Shown here: piece after piece, positions 52,299-62,696 of the stretch | Numbering within the stretch: position 1 is the stretch's first letter | How the letters are laid out: the number at the start of each line of letters is the position of its first letter | From: Rhodovibrionaceae bacterium | GTDB lineage: Bacteria; Pseudomonadota; Alphaproteobacteria; Kiloniellales; DSM-21159 | Assembly: GCA_028279885.1 (NCBI GenBank) | Contig: JANQMX010000057.1 | Span: forward strand, 78,880 to 142,879 | Direction: 5' to 3' | DNA length: 64,000 nucleotides | The notes under the pieces: generated by a model | Database searches by the model: none | Seen by the model: only the letters and a program-made list of their open reading frames with translations | Told to the model about the DNA's origin: nothing | Program-made: the position numbers and the translations under genes

Positions 52299-54521
52299 TC
52301 AGGACGGGTCGCGGGACGAACGCAGGCGCAAGGCGTTGAGCGTCACCACGATGGAGGAGCTCGACATGGCCAACGCTGCGATCAGCGGCGTGACATAGCC
52401 AGCCATCGCCAGGGGTATGGCGACGACATTGTAGACACCCGCCAGGATGAAGTTCTGCACGGCCAAAGCCCGGCTGCGACGTGCCACGTCGAGCGCTTCC
52501 AGGACCGGGCTCAGATGGCTGCCTTGAAAGATGAAGTCGGCTGCCGTCTGGCTGATGTCGGCCGCGCTGGAGGGCGACATGGAGGCGTGAGCAGCGGCCA
52601 ACGCCGGCGCATCGTTCAACCCGTCGCCTACCATCAAGGGCAACCGCCCCTCTTTTTCCAAGCACTCGAGCCGGGCGATTTTCGCCGCCGGCCCCTGCTC
52701 TGCCGCGAAACGCTCCACCGAGAGGGCCGTGGCCGCGCTGCGCACGGCGCCAAAGCGGTCACCGCTGAGAATCTCCGCAGGAACGCCCCGCTTGGCGAGG
52801 TCCTGCAACGCCTGTGTGGCGTCATCGCGCAAGGCATCCTCGAAGGCAAAGCGGATCGGCGGCTGCCCGGGCCGGGCAAACCAAAGCTCCGGCGAGTCGC
52901 TTTCTCGTCCCTGATCAAGGCCGAGCCAGGCTGCCGAACCGAGACGCGCTTCGCCTTCGGGCAGAGACCGCGACAGGCCGCGCCCCGGCAACTCAACGAC
53001 GTCGGTAGCGGCGGTCACGCTGCCCAGCCGTTGCTGTGCCGCTCTGACCAGAGCGCGGGCCAGCGGGTGCTTGCTGTTGGCGGCCATGGCGGCGGCGGCG
53101 GCCAACTCAGAGTCGTTCAAGTCTTGGTCGTCGATCAGCTGCAGCTCGCCGCGGGTCAAGGTGCCTGTCTTGTCGAAGACTGCGCAGTCGATCTCGGCCA
53201 AGCGCTCCAGCGCATCAGCCGACTTCATCAGAATGCCCTGGCGCAACAGACGGCTTGCCGCCACGACCTGGACGACCGGGACGGCAAGCGCCAAAGCGCA
53301 GGGACAGGTGATGATCAAAACCGCAGCAGCGATCATCAGGGCGTCCTGCCAGGCGGCACCGGCAACAATCCATCCAACGAAGGCGATCAGGGCCAAGAGG
53401 TGCACGCCCGGCGAGTAGTAGCGCGCTGCGCGGTCGGCCATGCGGACATAGCGGGAGCGGTTCTGCTCCGCCGCCTCCATGATGCGGGCGATCTCCGCCA
53501 GCAGTGTCCCCTCGCCAACCTGCGTCACCTGGATGCGCAGAGGCTCAGCCAGGTTCACCGTGCCGGCAAAGACCTTATCTCCAGGCGTGACGGTGGCAGG
53601 CAGGCTTTCCCCGGTGATCAGCGCCGTGTCCATGCTGGATTGGCCCTCGGCGACGACGCCGTCGACGGGCAGTTGCTCGCCCGCGGCGACCAGGACGGTC
53701 ATGCCGGCTGCGATCCGCTCGACGGGCAGGAACTGCAGGCTTCCGTCCGCGCCCACCACGGTGGCGCCGGTCGCGCGCAGCAGCAGCAGGTTCTGCGCGG
53801 CATCGCGGGCTTTGGCGCGGACGAGATGGTCGAGATAGCGGCCGATCAGCAGGAAGAAGAGCAGGGTTACGCTGGCGTCGAAGTAGACATCATCGGCGCC
53901 GCGCACGGTCTGGTACAGGCTGACGCTGGTCGCCAGGATGACGGCGAGCGAGATCGGCACATCCATGTTAAGGCGCCGGTGGCGGATGGCCTGCAGCGCC
54001 GAGGTAAAGAAAGGTTGGCCGGCATAGGCCACCGCCGGCATGGCGATGAGCGCGGAGATCCAGTGGAACAGACCGCGCGTGGCATAATCCATATCGGAGG
54101 CCAGGCCGGCCCAAACGGCAACTGAGAGCAGCATGACGTTGGCCGCGGCAAAGCCGGACACGCCAAGCGCCCGCAGCAGGCGCCGACCTTCCTCGTCGGT
54201 CTCGATCAGCCGCGTATCGAAGGGCCGCGCCGTGTAGCCCGCCTCGGCCAGCGCAGCGACCAGCGCCTCTGTCGAGGGCGTACCGGCCTTCCCAGTCACC
54301 CGTACGCGCTTGGTGGTGAGGTTGGCCCGCGCCGTGGCAACGGATGGCAGGGCATTGAGCGCCCGCTCGATGCCGCGCAGGCAGCCGCCGCAGCGCATGT
54401 TCTCGACGAACAGGACGACCTCTTTGCCTTCGCCGGGCAGCGCCGTGGTTGCTCGATCTTCACCCTTGGCTGCGCCGCCACCGGCGACCAGCTTGGCTTC
54501 GGCCGTGGTTACCTGACCCAT
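52299..54521 (-). CDS. ccoI: Copper-translocating P1B-type ATPase CcoI
   Basis: 740 residues. The N-terminal metal site is MRCGGC (Cys44, Cys47), preceded by a soluble stretch. Eight helices carry the P1B metal motif CPC in IITCPCALALAVP, the phosphorylation site FDKTGTLTRG, a TITGES-like ITGESLP actuator loop and GDGLNDAPAL. It exports copper to the periplasm for the CuB centre of the cbb3 oxidase. It overlaps ccoH by 13 bp. Confidence 0.95.
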   Translation of the reverse strand: MGQVTTAEAKLVAGGGAAKGEDRATTALPGEGKEVVLFVENMRCGGCLRGIERALNALPSVATARANLTTKRVRVTGKAGTPSTEALVAALAEAGYTARPFDTRLIETDEEGRRLLRALGVSGFAAANVMLLSVAVWAGLASDMDYATRGLFHWISALIAMPAVAYAGQPFFTSALQAIRHRRLNMDVPISLAVILATSVSLYQTVRGADDVYFDASVTLLFFLLIGRYLDHLVRAKARDAAQNLLLLRATGATVVGADGSLQFLPVERIAAGMTVLVAAGEQLPVDGVVAEGQSSMDTALITGESLPATVTPGDKVFAGTVNLAEPLRIQVTQVGEGTLLAEIARIMEAAEQNRSRYVRMADRAARYYSPGVHLLALIAFVGWIVAGAAWQDALMIAAAVLIITCPCALALAVPVVQVVAASRLLRQGILMKSADALERLAEIDCAVFDKTGTLTRGELQLIDDQDLNDSELAAAAAMAANSKHPLARALVRAAQQRLGSVTAATDVVELPGRGLSRSLPEGEARLGSAAWLGLDQGRESDSPELWFARPGQPPIRFAFEDALRDDATQALQDLAKRGVPAEILSGDRFGAVRSAATALSVERFAAEQGPAAKIARLECLEKEGRLPLMVGDGLNDAPALAAAHASMSPSSAADISQTAADFIFQGSHLSPVLEALDVARRSRALAVQNFILAGVYNVVAIPLAMAGYVTPLIAALAMSSSSIVVTLNALRLRSSRDPS

Positions 54522-55024
54522 AGCTTGCGCTCAATGATGAAAGGCATTGCTTCCGAGCCCTGGTAGGCGGACAGCCGTGCCGACCACTGCCCCCCTGGCA
54601 ACAGCCCGACAGACGCCTCGTAGACGCCGGGAGTCGTCTGAACGAAGGCGATCGCACGGTCTTCCTGGGCCGAAGCCGGACGGCCGAGCACGCCCTCGAC
54701 ACGGAGGTCGCGCAGCGGCAGCTCGGCCCTATCGACCAGCACCAGACGCAGGACGCCCGGCCCGTCGTGGTAGGCCAGCTCACCCTGCCAGCCTTTGGCC
54801 GTTTGCGCATCGGCGGCGGCAATCTGCTGATTGTACCTGAGCCCCTTGCGATAGGCGTCGTCGACGGCAAGACCGCTGAAGGTGTTGAGCGCAAAATAGG
54901 TCATCACGCCGTTCACCGCGAAGATGACCCCGAAGAACGCCAGAATAGCGATGAGGACGTGGCGGCCGGTTAGGGGCCCTTTGATGATCATGGTCGCTTG
55001 CCTCGCCATCTGTTTTCCGCTCAC
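54509..55024 (-). CDS. ccoH: cbb3 oxidase assembly protein CcoH (FixH family)
   Basis: 171 residues. A single N-terminal helix (GRHVLIAILAFFGVIFAVNGVMTYFA) precedes a periplasmic domain with GLAVDDAYRKGLRYNQQIA and VYEASVGLLPGGQWSARL, both FixH features. It stabilises cbb3 assembly intermediates in the membrane. Its start overlaps ccoG by 4 bp and its end overlaps ccoI. Confidence 0.93.
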   Translation of the reverse strand: MSGKQMARQATMIIKGPLTGRHVLIAILAFFGVIFAVNGVMTYFALNTFSGLAVDDAYRKGLRYNQQIAAADAQTAKGWQGELAYHDGPGVLRLVLVDRAELPLRDLRVEGVLGRPASAQEDRAIAFVQTTPGVYEASVGLLPGGQWSARLSAYQGSEAMPFIIERKLWVR

Positions 55025-56517
55025 TCGCCCGGCGCGCGGAACACGGCATCATGCATCACCACATCCCCCGAGTTATCGTCGGTCATGGTGAAACGGATAT
55101 CATAGGACTCACGCGTAAGCGATTGAGCAACCTGGGGCGGGACCGTGACGTAAACCCGCAGGCTGACGACATCGTCGGCCGCGGCCGTGAAACGGGGCAG
55201 CCCCTCCTCGCCCAGAATGCGGACCCCGGCGTCCTCCAGACCGGAGACACCCAAGGTCATCTCGCGCTCGCCGTGGCGCTTGTTGACCACCTTGATCGTA
55301 TAGCCGTTGCGCAGACCGCCGTCGGAAAGCTGGACGTAAAGCGGATTGCGGTCGTGCAGAACGTTGACCTCCAAGCTTTCGCGGGCGAACAGTCCGACAA
55401 GGATGAGCAGACCGACGATGGCCAGAGCCGCGCCGTAGTAGATCGTCCTCGGCCGGATGAGACGCAGCTTGGCGCTGCCCCCCTGCGCCTCGGCCTCCAT
55501 GTTGTTGAAGGTGTCATAGGCGATCAGGCCGCGGGGCCGCCCGACCTTGTCCATGATGTCGTCGCAGGCGTCGATGCAGAGCGCACATTGAATGCACTCG
55601 AGCTGCGGCCCGTCGCGGATGTCGATGCCCATGGGGCAGACGACGACGCACTGCTTGCAGTCGATGCAGTCGCCGCGGCCTTCCCATGTCTGACCATGGC
55701 GATGCGGCCCGCGGGGCTCGCCGCGCCAGTCGCGATAGGTCACCAGAAGGCTGTCGGAGTCGAACATGGCGCCCTGAATGCGCGGCCAGGGGCACATGTA
55801 GATGCAGACCTGATCCCGCGCCAGGCCGCCGAGCAGGTAGGTGGTGCCAGCGAAGATGCCGACGAACACGTAGGCGATGGTCGGCGCCTGGAAGGTCAGG
55901 AGCTCGAGCGCCAAGGTCGGCGCATCGCGGAAATAGAATACGAAGGCGCCGCCGGTCGCCACGGCGATCACCACCCAAGTCACGTGCTTGGCCAGCTTCT
56001 TTCCGATCTTGCCAGCTCTCCAGGGCTGCCGATCGAGCCTTATGCGGGCGTTGCGGTCCCCTTCGAAGAAGCGCTCCACGGCGATGAAGAGGTCAGTCCA
56101 CACGGTCTGCGGGCAGGTGTAGCCGCACCAGACGCGACCGGCGACGGCGGTCACCAGGAACAGCGCCAGGCAGGAGAAGACCAGCACGCCGGTCAGCAGG
56201 TAGATTTCCTGCGGCCAGATCTCGAGAAAGAAGATGTAGAAGCGACGCTCGGCGAAATCGAACAACACTGCCTGGTCCGGCAGTCCCGCGCCGCGATCCC
56301 AGCGCAGCCAGGGCAGCAGGTAATAGATGCCGAGCGTCACCGCCATGATCGCCCACTTGATGCTGCGGAAACGGCCGTGAACCAGTTTCGGATGGATCGG
56401 GGGGCGCGATTCGTAAAGCGGACGGTCCTCAGCCTTGTTAACCGGCTTTACGTCGATCGCTTCGATGCCGGGGGCGGCCTCGCCCGCGCCGATACGCCCC
56501 GGCGCCTGTACGTTCAT
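55021..56517 (-). CDS. ccoG: Ferredoxin-type membrane protein CcoG (RdxA/FixG)
   Basis: 498 residues. There are five to six helices. In the middle are two 4Fe-4S motifs, CIDCKQCVVVCP and CIQCALCIDACD. A conserved CxxxxCP site sits in WCGYTCPQT near 130, and the C-terminal periplasmic domain is of FixG type (YTIKVVNKRHGEREM). It reduces Cu(II) to Cu(I) for delivery to the oxidase. It is the first of the ccoGHIS genes and lies directly after ccoP (27-bp gap). Confidence 0.95.
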   Translation of the reverse strand: MNVQAPGRIGAGEAAPGIEAIDVKPVNKAEDRPLYESRPPIHPKLVHGRFRSIKWAIMAVTLGIYYLLPWLRWDRGAGLPDQAVLFDFAERRFYIFFLEIWPQEIYLLTGVLVFSCLALFLVTAVAGRVWCGYTCPQTVWTDLFIAVERFFEGDRNARIRLDRQPWRAGKIGKKLAKHVTWVVIAVATGGAFVFYFRDAPTLALELLTFQAPTIAYVFVGIFAGTTYLLGGLARDQVCIYMCPWPRIQGAMFDSDSLLVTYRDWRGEPRGPHRHGQTWEGRGDCIDCKQCVVVCPMGIDIRDGPQLECIQCALCIDACDDIMDKVGRPRGLIAYDTFNNMEAEAQGGSAKLRLIRPRTIYYGAALAIVGLLILVGLFARESLEVNVLHDRNPLYVQLSDGGLRNGYTIKVVNKRHGEREMTLGVSGLEDAGVRILGEEGLPRFTAAADDVVSLRVYVTVPPQVAQSLTRESYDIRFTMTDDNSGDVVMHDAVFRAPGE

Positions 56518-56544
56518 TCCTCTGTTCGGTCCTCTTCCAAGCCG

Positions 56545-57429
56545 CTACTGCCCCCCGCCCAGCGAATGGACGTAAACGGCAAGCTGCTTGATGGTTACGG
56601 GGTCGAGCCGGTCGACCCAGCCCGGCATGACGCCGGCCCGGCTGTGGGTGATGGTCTCCACGATGTCGGCCTTGTCGCCGCCGTAGAGCCAGATGGAGTC
56701 GCGAAGGTTGGGAGCCCCCAGCTCCGTGATGCCCTCGCCTTCGTCGCCATGGCAGGCGGCGCACTGAATGGCATAGATCTCGGCCGCTTCTTTGAACTGC
56801 GCATCGGACAGCTCGGCCTGGCCGGAGAGCGACAGCACGTAGTCGGCCACCAGATCGATTTCCTCAGGCGTCAGGATCCCGTCGCCATAGGCCGGCATGT
56901 CGTTGAAGCGCGTATCGTCGAACTCGTCCCAGCGGATGCCGTAGAGCAGCGTGGTGTGGATGTCCTCCAGCGTGCCGCCCCAAATCCAGGCGTCGTCGTT
57001 CAGGTTGGGATACCCCTTGAAGCCCTGCGCACCGCTGCCGTGACAGGCCGCGCAGTTGTCGCCGAAAGCGGCCGCGCCGCCGGCCAGGGAGAAGCGCAGC
57101 AGTTCGTCGTCGGCGGCAATCTGCTCCAGATCGGCGGCGGCGATCGCATCGATGTACTGGGCCTGCTTGGTCCGCGCTTCGGTCAACTGCTCGGCGACCA
57201 CGTTGCGCTGGGAATAGCCGAGCACACCCTTGGTGTAGTCATCGGTGCCCGAGCCGCCCGTCGGCCAGGCCGGCATGGCGATCCAATAGGCAATCGACCA
57301 GACGATGGTGGCGTAGAAAACCCAGACCCACCACTTGGGCAGCGGCGTATTGAGTTCCTTGATGCCGTCCCACTCGTGGCCGGTGGTTTCCGTGCCGGTT
57401 GCCTCGTCGCGCTCTACGTTCGTTGCCAT
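56545..57429 (-). CDS. ccoP: cbb3-type cytochrome c oxidase subunit III, dihaem CcoP
   Basis: 294 residues. It has one or two N-terminal helices (WWVWVFYATIVWSIAYWIAMP) and two c-type haem sites, CAACH at 126-130 and CAACH at 223-227. Axial Met candidates sit in FNDMPAYGD and AGVMPGWVD. It passes electrons from cytochrome c to CcoO/CcoN on the periplasmic side. It starts 3 bp after ccoQ. Confidence 0.97.
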   Translation of the reverse strand: MATNVERDEATGTETTGHEWDGIKELNTPLPKWWVWVFYATIVWSIAYWIAMPAWPTGGSGTDDYTKGVLGYSQRNVVAEQLTEARTKQAQYIDAIAAADLEQIAADDELLRFSLAGGAAAFGDNCAACHGSGAQGFKGYPNLNDDAWIWGGTLEDIHTTLLYGIRWDEFDDTRFNDMPAYGDGILTPEEIDLVADYVLSLSGQAELSDAQFKEAAEIYAIQCAACHGDEGEGITELGAPNLRDSIWLYGGDKADIVETITHSRAGVMPGWVDRLDPVTIKQLAVYVHSLGGGQ

Positions 57430-57432
57430 CGC

Positions 57433-57615
57433 TTACTGCCCCTTGCCGCCTTTGACGGTGTCATCATCCTCGTCCAGCGGTATGCGGGACGCTTCGTCGA
57501 ACTTCTTCTTGTTGCCCGGCCAAAAGAACGTGTAGACGATGACGCCGACAAAGAGCACGACCAGGAAGACTAGGCCCCAACTCTGGGCGAAGCCGATCGC
57601 CGTTTGGTAGTCCAT
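57433..57615 (-). CDS. ccoQ: cbb3-type cytochrome oxidase subunit CcoQ
   Basis: 60 residues. It has one helix (GLVFLVVLFVGVIVYTFFWP) followed by the conserved NKKKFDEASRIPLDEDD. It stabilises the core complex. It lies between ccoO (9-bp gap) and ccoP. Confidence 0.95.
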   Translation of the reverse strand: MDYQTAIGFAQSWGLVFLVVLFVGVIVYTFFWPGNKKKFDEASRIPLDEDDDTVKGGKGQ

Positions 57616-57624
57616 TGTCCGCTC

Positions 57625-58359
57625 CTATCTCGAATAGGCCTCGGCATCGAAGGTCGCGAAGTCGACCAGGGTGCCCAGCATCTGCAGATAGGCGACCACG
57701 GCATCCATCTCCGAGACCATGTTCGGGTTGCCGTCGAAATCGCGCACGATGGCTTTTGGATAGCGCTCCGAAACCTCGTCCGCGAAGTCGCTGTCCGGGT
57801 TGGCCTGAGCCATCAGGTCTTGGAGCGCCTTCTCGATCATCTCGTCGCTGTAGGGCACGCCGGCTATCCGGTTGGCCTCCAGCACCGCGGCGACATTCCG
57901 CGTATCGAGCGGCCGCTCGATCAGGAAGGGATAGCCCGGCATGATCGACTCCGGCACCAGCGAGCGCGGGTCTATCAGGTGGGCCACGTGCCAGTCGTCC
58001 GAGAACTTGCCACCTACCCTGGCCAGGTCGGGGCCGCTGCGTTTCGAGCCCCACTGGAAGGGATGGTCGTACATGCTCTCGGCTGCCAGGCTATAGTGGC
58101 CATAGCGCTCAACCTCGTCGCGCAACGCCCGCACCATCTGGCTGTGGCAGGTATAGCAACCCTCGCGCACGTAGATGTTGCGACCGGACAGCTCCAGCGG
58201 CGTATAGGGCCGCATGCCGTCCACCTTCTCGATGGTGCTTTCGAGATAGAAGAGCGGCGTGATCTGCACCAGACCGCCAATCGACACCACCACCAGGATG
58301 CCGACCAACAGGAGCATCGAGTGCTTTTCGAAGATCGCATGCTTATTGAGCAAGGACAT
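57625..58359 (-). CDS. ccoO: cbb3-type cytochrome c oxidase subunit II, monohaem CcoO
   Basis: 244 residues. The N-terminal helix is [21 protein letters not shown]. The haem c site is CYTCH at 68-72 within [13 protein letters not shown], with downstream features [40 protein letters not shown], including the axial Met. It is the electron entry partner of CcoN. It follows ccoN by 15 bp. Confidence 0.97.
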   Translation of the reverse strand: MSLLNKHAIFEKHSMLLLVGILVVVSIGGLVQITPLFYLESTIEKVDGMRPYTPLELSGRNIYVREGCYTCHSQMVRALRDEVERYGHYSLAAESMYDHPFQWGSKRSGPDLARVGGKFSDDWHVAHLIDPRSLVPESIMPGYPFLIERPLDTRNVAAVLEANRIAGVPYSDEMIEKALQDLMAQANPDSDFADEVSERYPKAIVRDFDGNPNMVSEMDAVVAYLQMLGTLVDFATFDAEAYSR

Positions 58360-58374
58360 AGGCTCGGCTCCTGC

Positions 58375-60039
58375 TTACTCGGCCGGCGCGACCGCAGGGC
58401 CGCCGGCGGCGCTCTTCGCCGGCGCCGCCACCTCGCCCTCGTCGGCGAGGCGGCCCCTGATGGTCTGCCAAATGTTGTAGGCCATGATAATCGCCCCGGC
58501 GAGGAAGAGCATGCCGCCCAAGGCACGGATGATGTAGTAGGGATGCATGGCTTCGACGGACTCGACGAAGGAGTACTCGAGGAAGCCCAAGCTGTCGTAG
58601 GCGCGCCACATCAGGCCCTGCATGATGCCGCTGACCCACATGGAGGTGATGTAGAGCAGGATGCCAAGGGTGGCGATCCAGAAGTGCCACTCGACCAGCT
58701 TCAGCGAATAGAGCCGCGGCCGCTTCCACAGCCAGGGCACCAGGCAGTAGACCGCGCCGAAGGTTACGAAGCCGACCCAGCCGAGGGCGCCGGAGTGCAC
58801 GTGGCCGACGGTCCAGTCGGTGTAGTGGCTCAGCGAGTTGACCGCCTTCACGCTCATCAGCGGGCCTTCGAAGGTGCTCATGCCGTAGAAGGCGACGGAG
58901 ACCACCAGCATGCGGATGACCGGGTCGGTGCGCAGCTTGTCCCAGGCGCCCGACAGGGTCATCAGTCCGTTGATCATGCCACCCCAGGACGGCATCCAGA
59001 GCATCACCGAGAAGGTCATGCCGAGCGTCTGCGCCCAGTCCGGCAGTGCCGTGTAGTGCAGGTGATGGGGACCTGCCCAGATGTAGAGGAAGATCAGCGC
59101 CCAGAAGTGGATGATCGATAGCTTGTAGCTGTAGACCGGGCGCTCAGCGCGCTTGGGCACGAAGTAATACATGATGCCGAGGAAGCCGGCGGTCAGGAAG
59201 AAGCCGACCGCGTTATGCCCGTACCACCACTGGGTCATGGCATCCTGAACGCCGGACCAGAGAATGACGCTCTGGGTGCCGGTCAGCGAGACCGGGATCG
59301 TCAGGTTGTTGACGATGTGCAGCATCGCGATGGTCACGATGAAGGCGAGGTAGAACCAGTTCGCCACGTAGATATGTGGCTCTTTGCGCTTCCAGATCGT
59401 GCCGAGGAAGACCAGCAGGTAGACCACCCAGACGATGGTCAGCCAGAGATCGACGTACCATTCGGGCTCGGCGTACTCCTTGCCTTGCGTAACGCCGAGG
59501 ACGTAGCCGCTGGCGGCCAGGACAATGAACAGCTGATAGCCCCAGAAGACGAACCAGGGGGCATAGCGGCCGGGCAGCCGCGCCTTGCAGGTCTTCTGCA
59601 CCACATAGAACGACGTGGCGATCAGCGCGTTGCCGCCGAAGGCGAAGATCACCGCCGAGGTATGGACCGGCCGCAGGCGGCCGAAGCTGGTCCAGGGCAA
59701 ATCGAGGTTCAGCGCGGGAAAGGCAAGCTGCCAGGCGATGATGACCCCGACCAGGAAGCCGACGATGCCCCAGAAAACCGTGGCGATCACGCCGGCCCGA
59801 ATGACGCCGTACTCATACGGCTCCTCGGCCACCGCGACGCGCCCTTCGCGCTTGTCGAAAGCGCGGATGTAGACCGCGCAGGCGCCGCCGCCGCTGACCA
59901 GGAAGATCAGCCAGCCGTGAAACTCCATGACGGGGTCGTTGGTGAAACCTGCGAGCAGGATACCCAAGGCCGCCCCGAGCGCGAGGCCGCCAAAGGCAAA
60001 CCAGTCGCTCAGGGGCTGACGTTCCGCAACAGCCGACAT
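58375..60039 (-). CDS. ccoN: cbb3-type cytochrome c oxidase catalytic subunit CcoN
   Basis: 554 residues with about 12-14 helices. Haem-copper ligands are in [26 protein letters not shown] (His and the cross-linked Tyr region), [13 protein letters not shown] (CuB His pair) and [17 protein letters not shown] (haem His). It is the high-affinity oxygen-reducing subunit of the terminal oxidase used at low oxygen. It is the first gene of the ccoNOQP-GHIS run, with an FNR box centred about 86 bp upstream of its start. Confidence 0.97.
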   Translation of the reverse strand: MSAVAERQPLSDWFAFGGLALGAALGILLAGFTNDPVMEFHGWLIFLVSGGGACAVYIRAFDKREGRVAVAEEPYEYGVIRAGVIATVFWGIVGFLVGVIIAWQLAFPALNLDLPWTSFGRLRPVHTSAVIFAFGGNALIATSFYVVQKTCKARLPGRYAPWFVFWGYQLFIVLAASGYVLGVTQGKEYAEPEWYVDLWLTIVWVVYLLVFLGTIWKRKEPHIYVANWFYLAFIVTIAMLHIVNNLTIPVSLTGTQSVILWSGVQDAMTQWWYGHNAVGFFLTAGFLGIMYYFVPKRAERPVYSYKLSIIHFWALIFLYIWAGPHHLHYTALPDWAQTLGMTFSVMLWMPSWGGMINGLMTLSGAWDKLRTDPVIRMLVVSVAFYGMSTFEGPLMSVKAVNSLSHYTDWTVGHVHSGALGWVGFVTFGAVYCLVPWLWKRPRLYSLKLVEWHFWIATLGILLYITSMWVSGIMQGLMWRAYDSLGFLEYSFVESVEAMHPYYIIRALGGMLFLAGAIIMAYNIWQTIRGRLADEGEVAAPAKSAAGGPAVAPAE

Positions 60040-60118
60040 GGATAACTCCGTATAGCGCCTATATTTCTTGGTACTTTGTGCACCGCAGTAGAACTTGCCG
60101 GAGACGCCCTGACCCGCC

Positions 60119-60132
60119 TTGACCTAGATCAA
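60119..60132. promoter_or_regulatory. FNR box in front of ccoN
   Basis: TTGACCTAGATCAA matches TTGAT-N4-ATCAA at 9 of 10 defined bases. With activation centred at -41.5, transcription would start near 60084, giving a leader of about 45 nt to ccoN. This is the standard control for cbb3 operons. Confidence 0.85.
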
Positions 60133-60269
60133 CGGCAAAGCCTCGGGGAATCGAGCAGCCAAGCTTGGCGCCTTGAAATTAAAGGATTGTCGCCAACGCA
60201 GAGCCGATCGCGCGGCAGTTTGCCGCGTTCGACCATTGTCGGGTGCGATGCCCTGAAACGGACGACTGA

Positions 60270-62696
60270 TCAGGCGCGGAGTCGTTCGTTGGCGGGATCG
60301 TAGAGCGGCTCGCTGGCCACCTTGGCCGGTCGCCGTTCACCGAGAATCTCGATCTCGAGCTCCTCGCCCTCATTGGCCAGGTCGCAGCGCACGTAGCCCA
60401 GCGCGATCGAAGACTTTACGCGGTGGCCATAGCCGCCCGAGGTGACCAGCCCAACCGCCTCGCCGTTGCGCCAGATGGTCGAGCAAAACAGCGCATCGAC
60501 GTCGCCGTCCGCGACCAAGAGCGGCACGAAGCGGTCCACCGTGCCGGTCTGCTTCTCCCGCAGCAGCGCCTCCCGACCGATGAAGTCCGGCTTGTCGAGC
60601 TTGACGAAGCGGTCGAGCGCGGCCCGCAGCGGCGAATAGTCGCTGTCGAAGTCATGCTTCCAGCTCCGATAGCATTTCTCCAGGCGCAGCGACTCCATGG
60701 CGTAGAGACCGAAGTCGCGCAGGCCGAAGGCCTCGCCCTCTTCCCACAGGCGGTCGTAAACCGTGACCAGGCTCTCCATCGGGATATGCAGCTCCCAACC
60801 GAGCTCCCCGGCATAGCTGACGCGGAGCGCCCAGAGCCGCGCCGTGCCGATCTCGATGGCCCGCGCGGACATCCAGGGAAAGGCCTTGGACGACAGGTCG
60901 GCGTCGGTGACGGTGCTGAGAAGATCGCGCGAACGCGGCCCGGTCAGCACCAGGGTGCCGAAATTGGCGGTGCAGTTGGTCAGGGTGACGGAGCCGTCGT
61001 CGGGCAGTTGCGCCGCCAGCCAGTCGCGGTCGTGCCATTCTGCGGCCGCGGCGCCGAGCGCCCAGAAGCGGTCTTCCGCCAAGCGTGTCAGCGTCATCTC
61101 CGTGAGGATCTTGCCGCTCGGCAGGCAGAAGTAGGCCAGACCCACGCGGCCGACCTTTGGCACATTGCCGGCGATCAGGCCGTCGAGCCAGGCGGCGGCG
61201 CCCGGACCGGCGATCTCGAAGCGCGCGAAGCCGGTCAGGTCGAAGATGCCAACGTTCTCGGCGACGGCCCGGCACTCCTCGCCCACCGCATCGAACCAGT
61301 TGGTGTGATGGAAGGAGAGCTGCTCCTCGGCGGTGTCCTGCGGACGCGGGAACCAGGTGGCCCGCTCCCAGCCGCCGCGGGCGCCGAACATGGCGCCCTT
61401 GGCCTTGAACTTTTCGTAGAGCGGCGAGGTCTTGGCCGGCCGTCCGGCGGGGCGCTCTTCGAAGGGATAGCCGACGGCGTATTCGTGTTGGTAGAGCTCG
61501 ATGGCCTTGGCTTCGGTGTAGCTCTTGGTCACGTAGCCGGTGTAGCGCCGCGGGTCGAGGCCCCAGATGTCCCATTCGGGCTCGCCCTCGACGATCCAGT
61601 CGGACAACAGCTTGCCGGCACCGCCGGACTGCACGATGCCGAACGAGAAGACGCAGCATTCGTAGAAGTTGCGCAGGCCCGGCGCCGGCCCGATCAGCGG
61701 GTTACCGTCCGGCGTGTAGGGGATGGGACCGTTGACCACGCGCTGAACGCCGACGGTGCCGAGCAGCGGCACGCGGGCGCAGGCTTGCTCGATGTACCAT
61801 TCCAGACGCTCGAGATCGTCCGGGAAGAGCTCGAAGGAAAAGTCGGCCGGCAGCCCTTCCTGCCAGTGCGCCGTCGCCTGCCACTCGTAGGGGCCGAGCA
61901 GCAGGCCGTCACGCTCCTGCCGCAGGTAATAGCTGTCATCGGGGTCGCGCAGCAGCGGCAGCATTGCGTCCCGCTCGGCGATTTCCGCGAGGCCCTCGGT
62001 CACGAGATACTGATGGGACATGACGGCGCAGGGCACATCCCGCCCGACCAGGCGGCCAAGCTCTGCGGCGCGATAGCCGGCGGCGTTGACCACCACCTCA
62101 CAGGTGATACGGCCTTTGTTGGTGATGACGTCCCAACCGCCGTCGCGCCGCTCTTCCAGGCCGGTCACCTCGCAAAAGCGGACGACCTCGGCACCCAGAT
62201 CGCGCGCGCCCTTGGCGTAGGCCTGGGTGAGCTGCGCCGGGTCGATGTCGCCGTCGGTCGGATCCCAGAGCGCACCGTGAAGACCGTGCAACTCGATGAA
62301 GGGATAGACAGCCTTGAGCTCCTCCGGCGTCAGCACCTCGAAGCCGACGCCGTTGAGCCGCGCCATGCTGGCCATATGGTGGAACTCTTCCATGCGGTCG
62401 CGGCTTTGCGCCAGGCGCACCGAGCCGGTGACATGGTAGTTCATGGGGTAATCCACGGTCTCGCCGAGGCGTGCAAAGAGCTCTGTCGAGTAGTGCTGAA
62501 GCTTGAGGATGCTCCAGCTGCCCGAGGCGTTGGGGCAATTGCCGGCGGCATGCCAGCTCGAGCCGGAGGTCAGCTCGTTGCGTTCCAGCAAGACGCAGTC
62601 GGTCCAACCCTTGAGCGCCAGATGGTAGAGCACACTGGTGCCTACCGCGCCCCCACCGATCACCACCACTCTTGCCGTTCCGGGCACGTCCGCCAT
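60270..62696 (-). CDS. FAD-dependent dimethylglycine/sarcosine dehydrogenase-like protein with GcvT domain
   Basis: 808 residues. The N-terminal DAO domain has the FAD motif VVVIGGGAVGTSVLYHLALKG, and His49 in SGSSWHAAGN, the position that binds FAD covalently in dimethylglycine dehydrogenases. A FAO-M-like middle region spans about 375-430 and the GcvT folate-binding domain about 430-800 (WFDAVGEECRAVAENVGIFDLTGFARFEIAGP, LTGPRSRDLLS). Such enzymes demethylate N-methyl glycines and hand the carbon to tetrahydrofolate, forming methylene-THF. It follows ccoN's promoter region by 230 bp and is divergent from an amidohydrolase. The true amine substrate is not certain. Confidence 0.9.
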   Translation of the reverse strand: MADVPGTARVVVIGGGAVGTSVLYHLALKGWTDCVLLERNELTSGSSWHAAGNCPNASGSWSILKLQHYSTELFARLGETVDYPMNYHVTGSVRLAQSRDRMEEFHHMASMARLNGVGFEVLTPEELKAVYPFIELHGLHGALWDPTDGDIDPAQLTQAYAKGARDLGAEVVRFCEVTGLEERRDGGWDVITNKGRITCEVVVNAAGYRAAELGRLVGRDVPCAVMSHQYLVTEGLAEIAERDAMLPLLRDPDDSYYLRQERDGLLLGPYEWQATAHWQEGLPADFSFELFPDDLERLEWYIEQACARVPLLGTVGVQRVVNGPIPYTPDGNPLIGPAPGLRNFYECCVFSFGIVQSGGAGKLLSDWIVEGEPEWDIWGLDPRRYTGYVTKSYTEAKAIELYQHEYAVGYPFEERPAGRPAKTSPLYEKFKAKGAMFGARGGWERATWFPRPQDTAEEQLSFHHTNWFDAVGEECRAVAENVGIFDLTGFARFEIAGPGAAAWLDGLIAGNVPKVGRVGLAYFCLPSGKILTEMTLTRLAEDRFWALGAAAAEWHDRDWLAAQLPDDGSVTLTNCTANFGTLVLTGPRSRDLLSTVTDADLSSKAFPWMSARAIEIGTARLWALRVSYAGELGWELHIPMESLVTVYDRLWEEGEAFGLRDFGLYAMESLRLEKCYRSWKHDFDSDYSPLRAALDRFVKLDKPDFIGREALLREKQTGTVDRFVPLLVADGDVDALFCSTIWRNGEAVGLVTSGGYGHRVKSSIALGYVRCDLANEGEELEIEILGERRPAKVASEPLYDPANERLRA

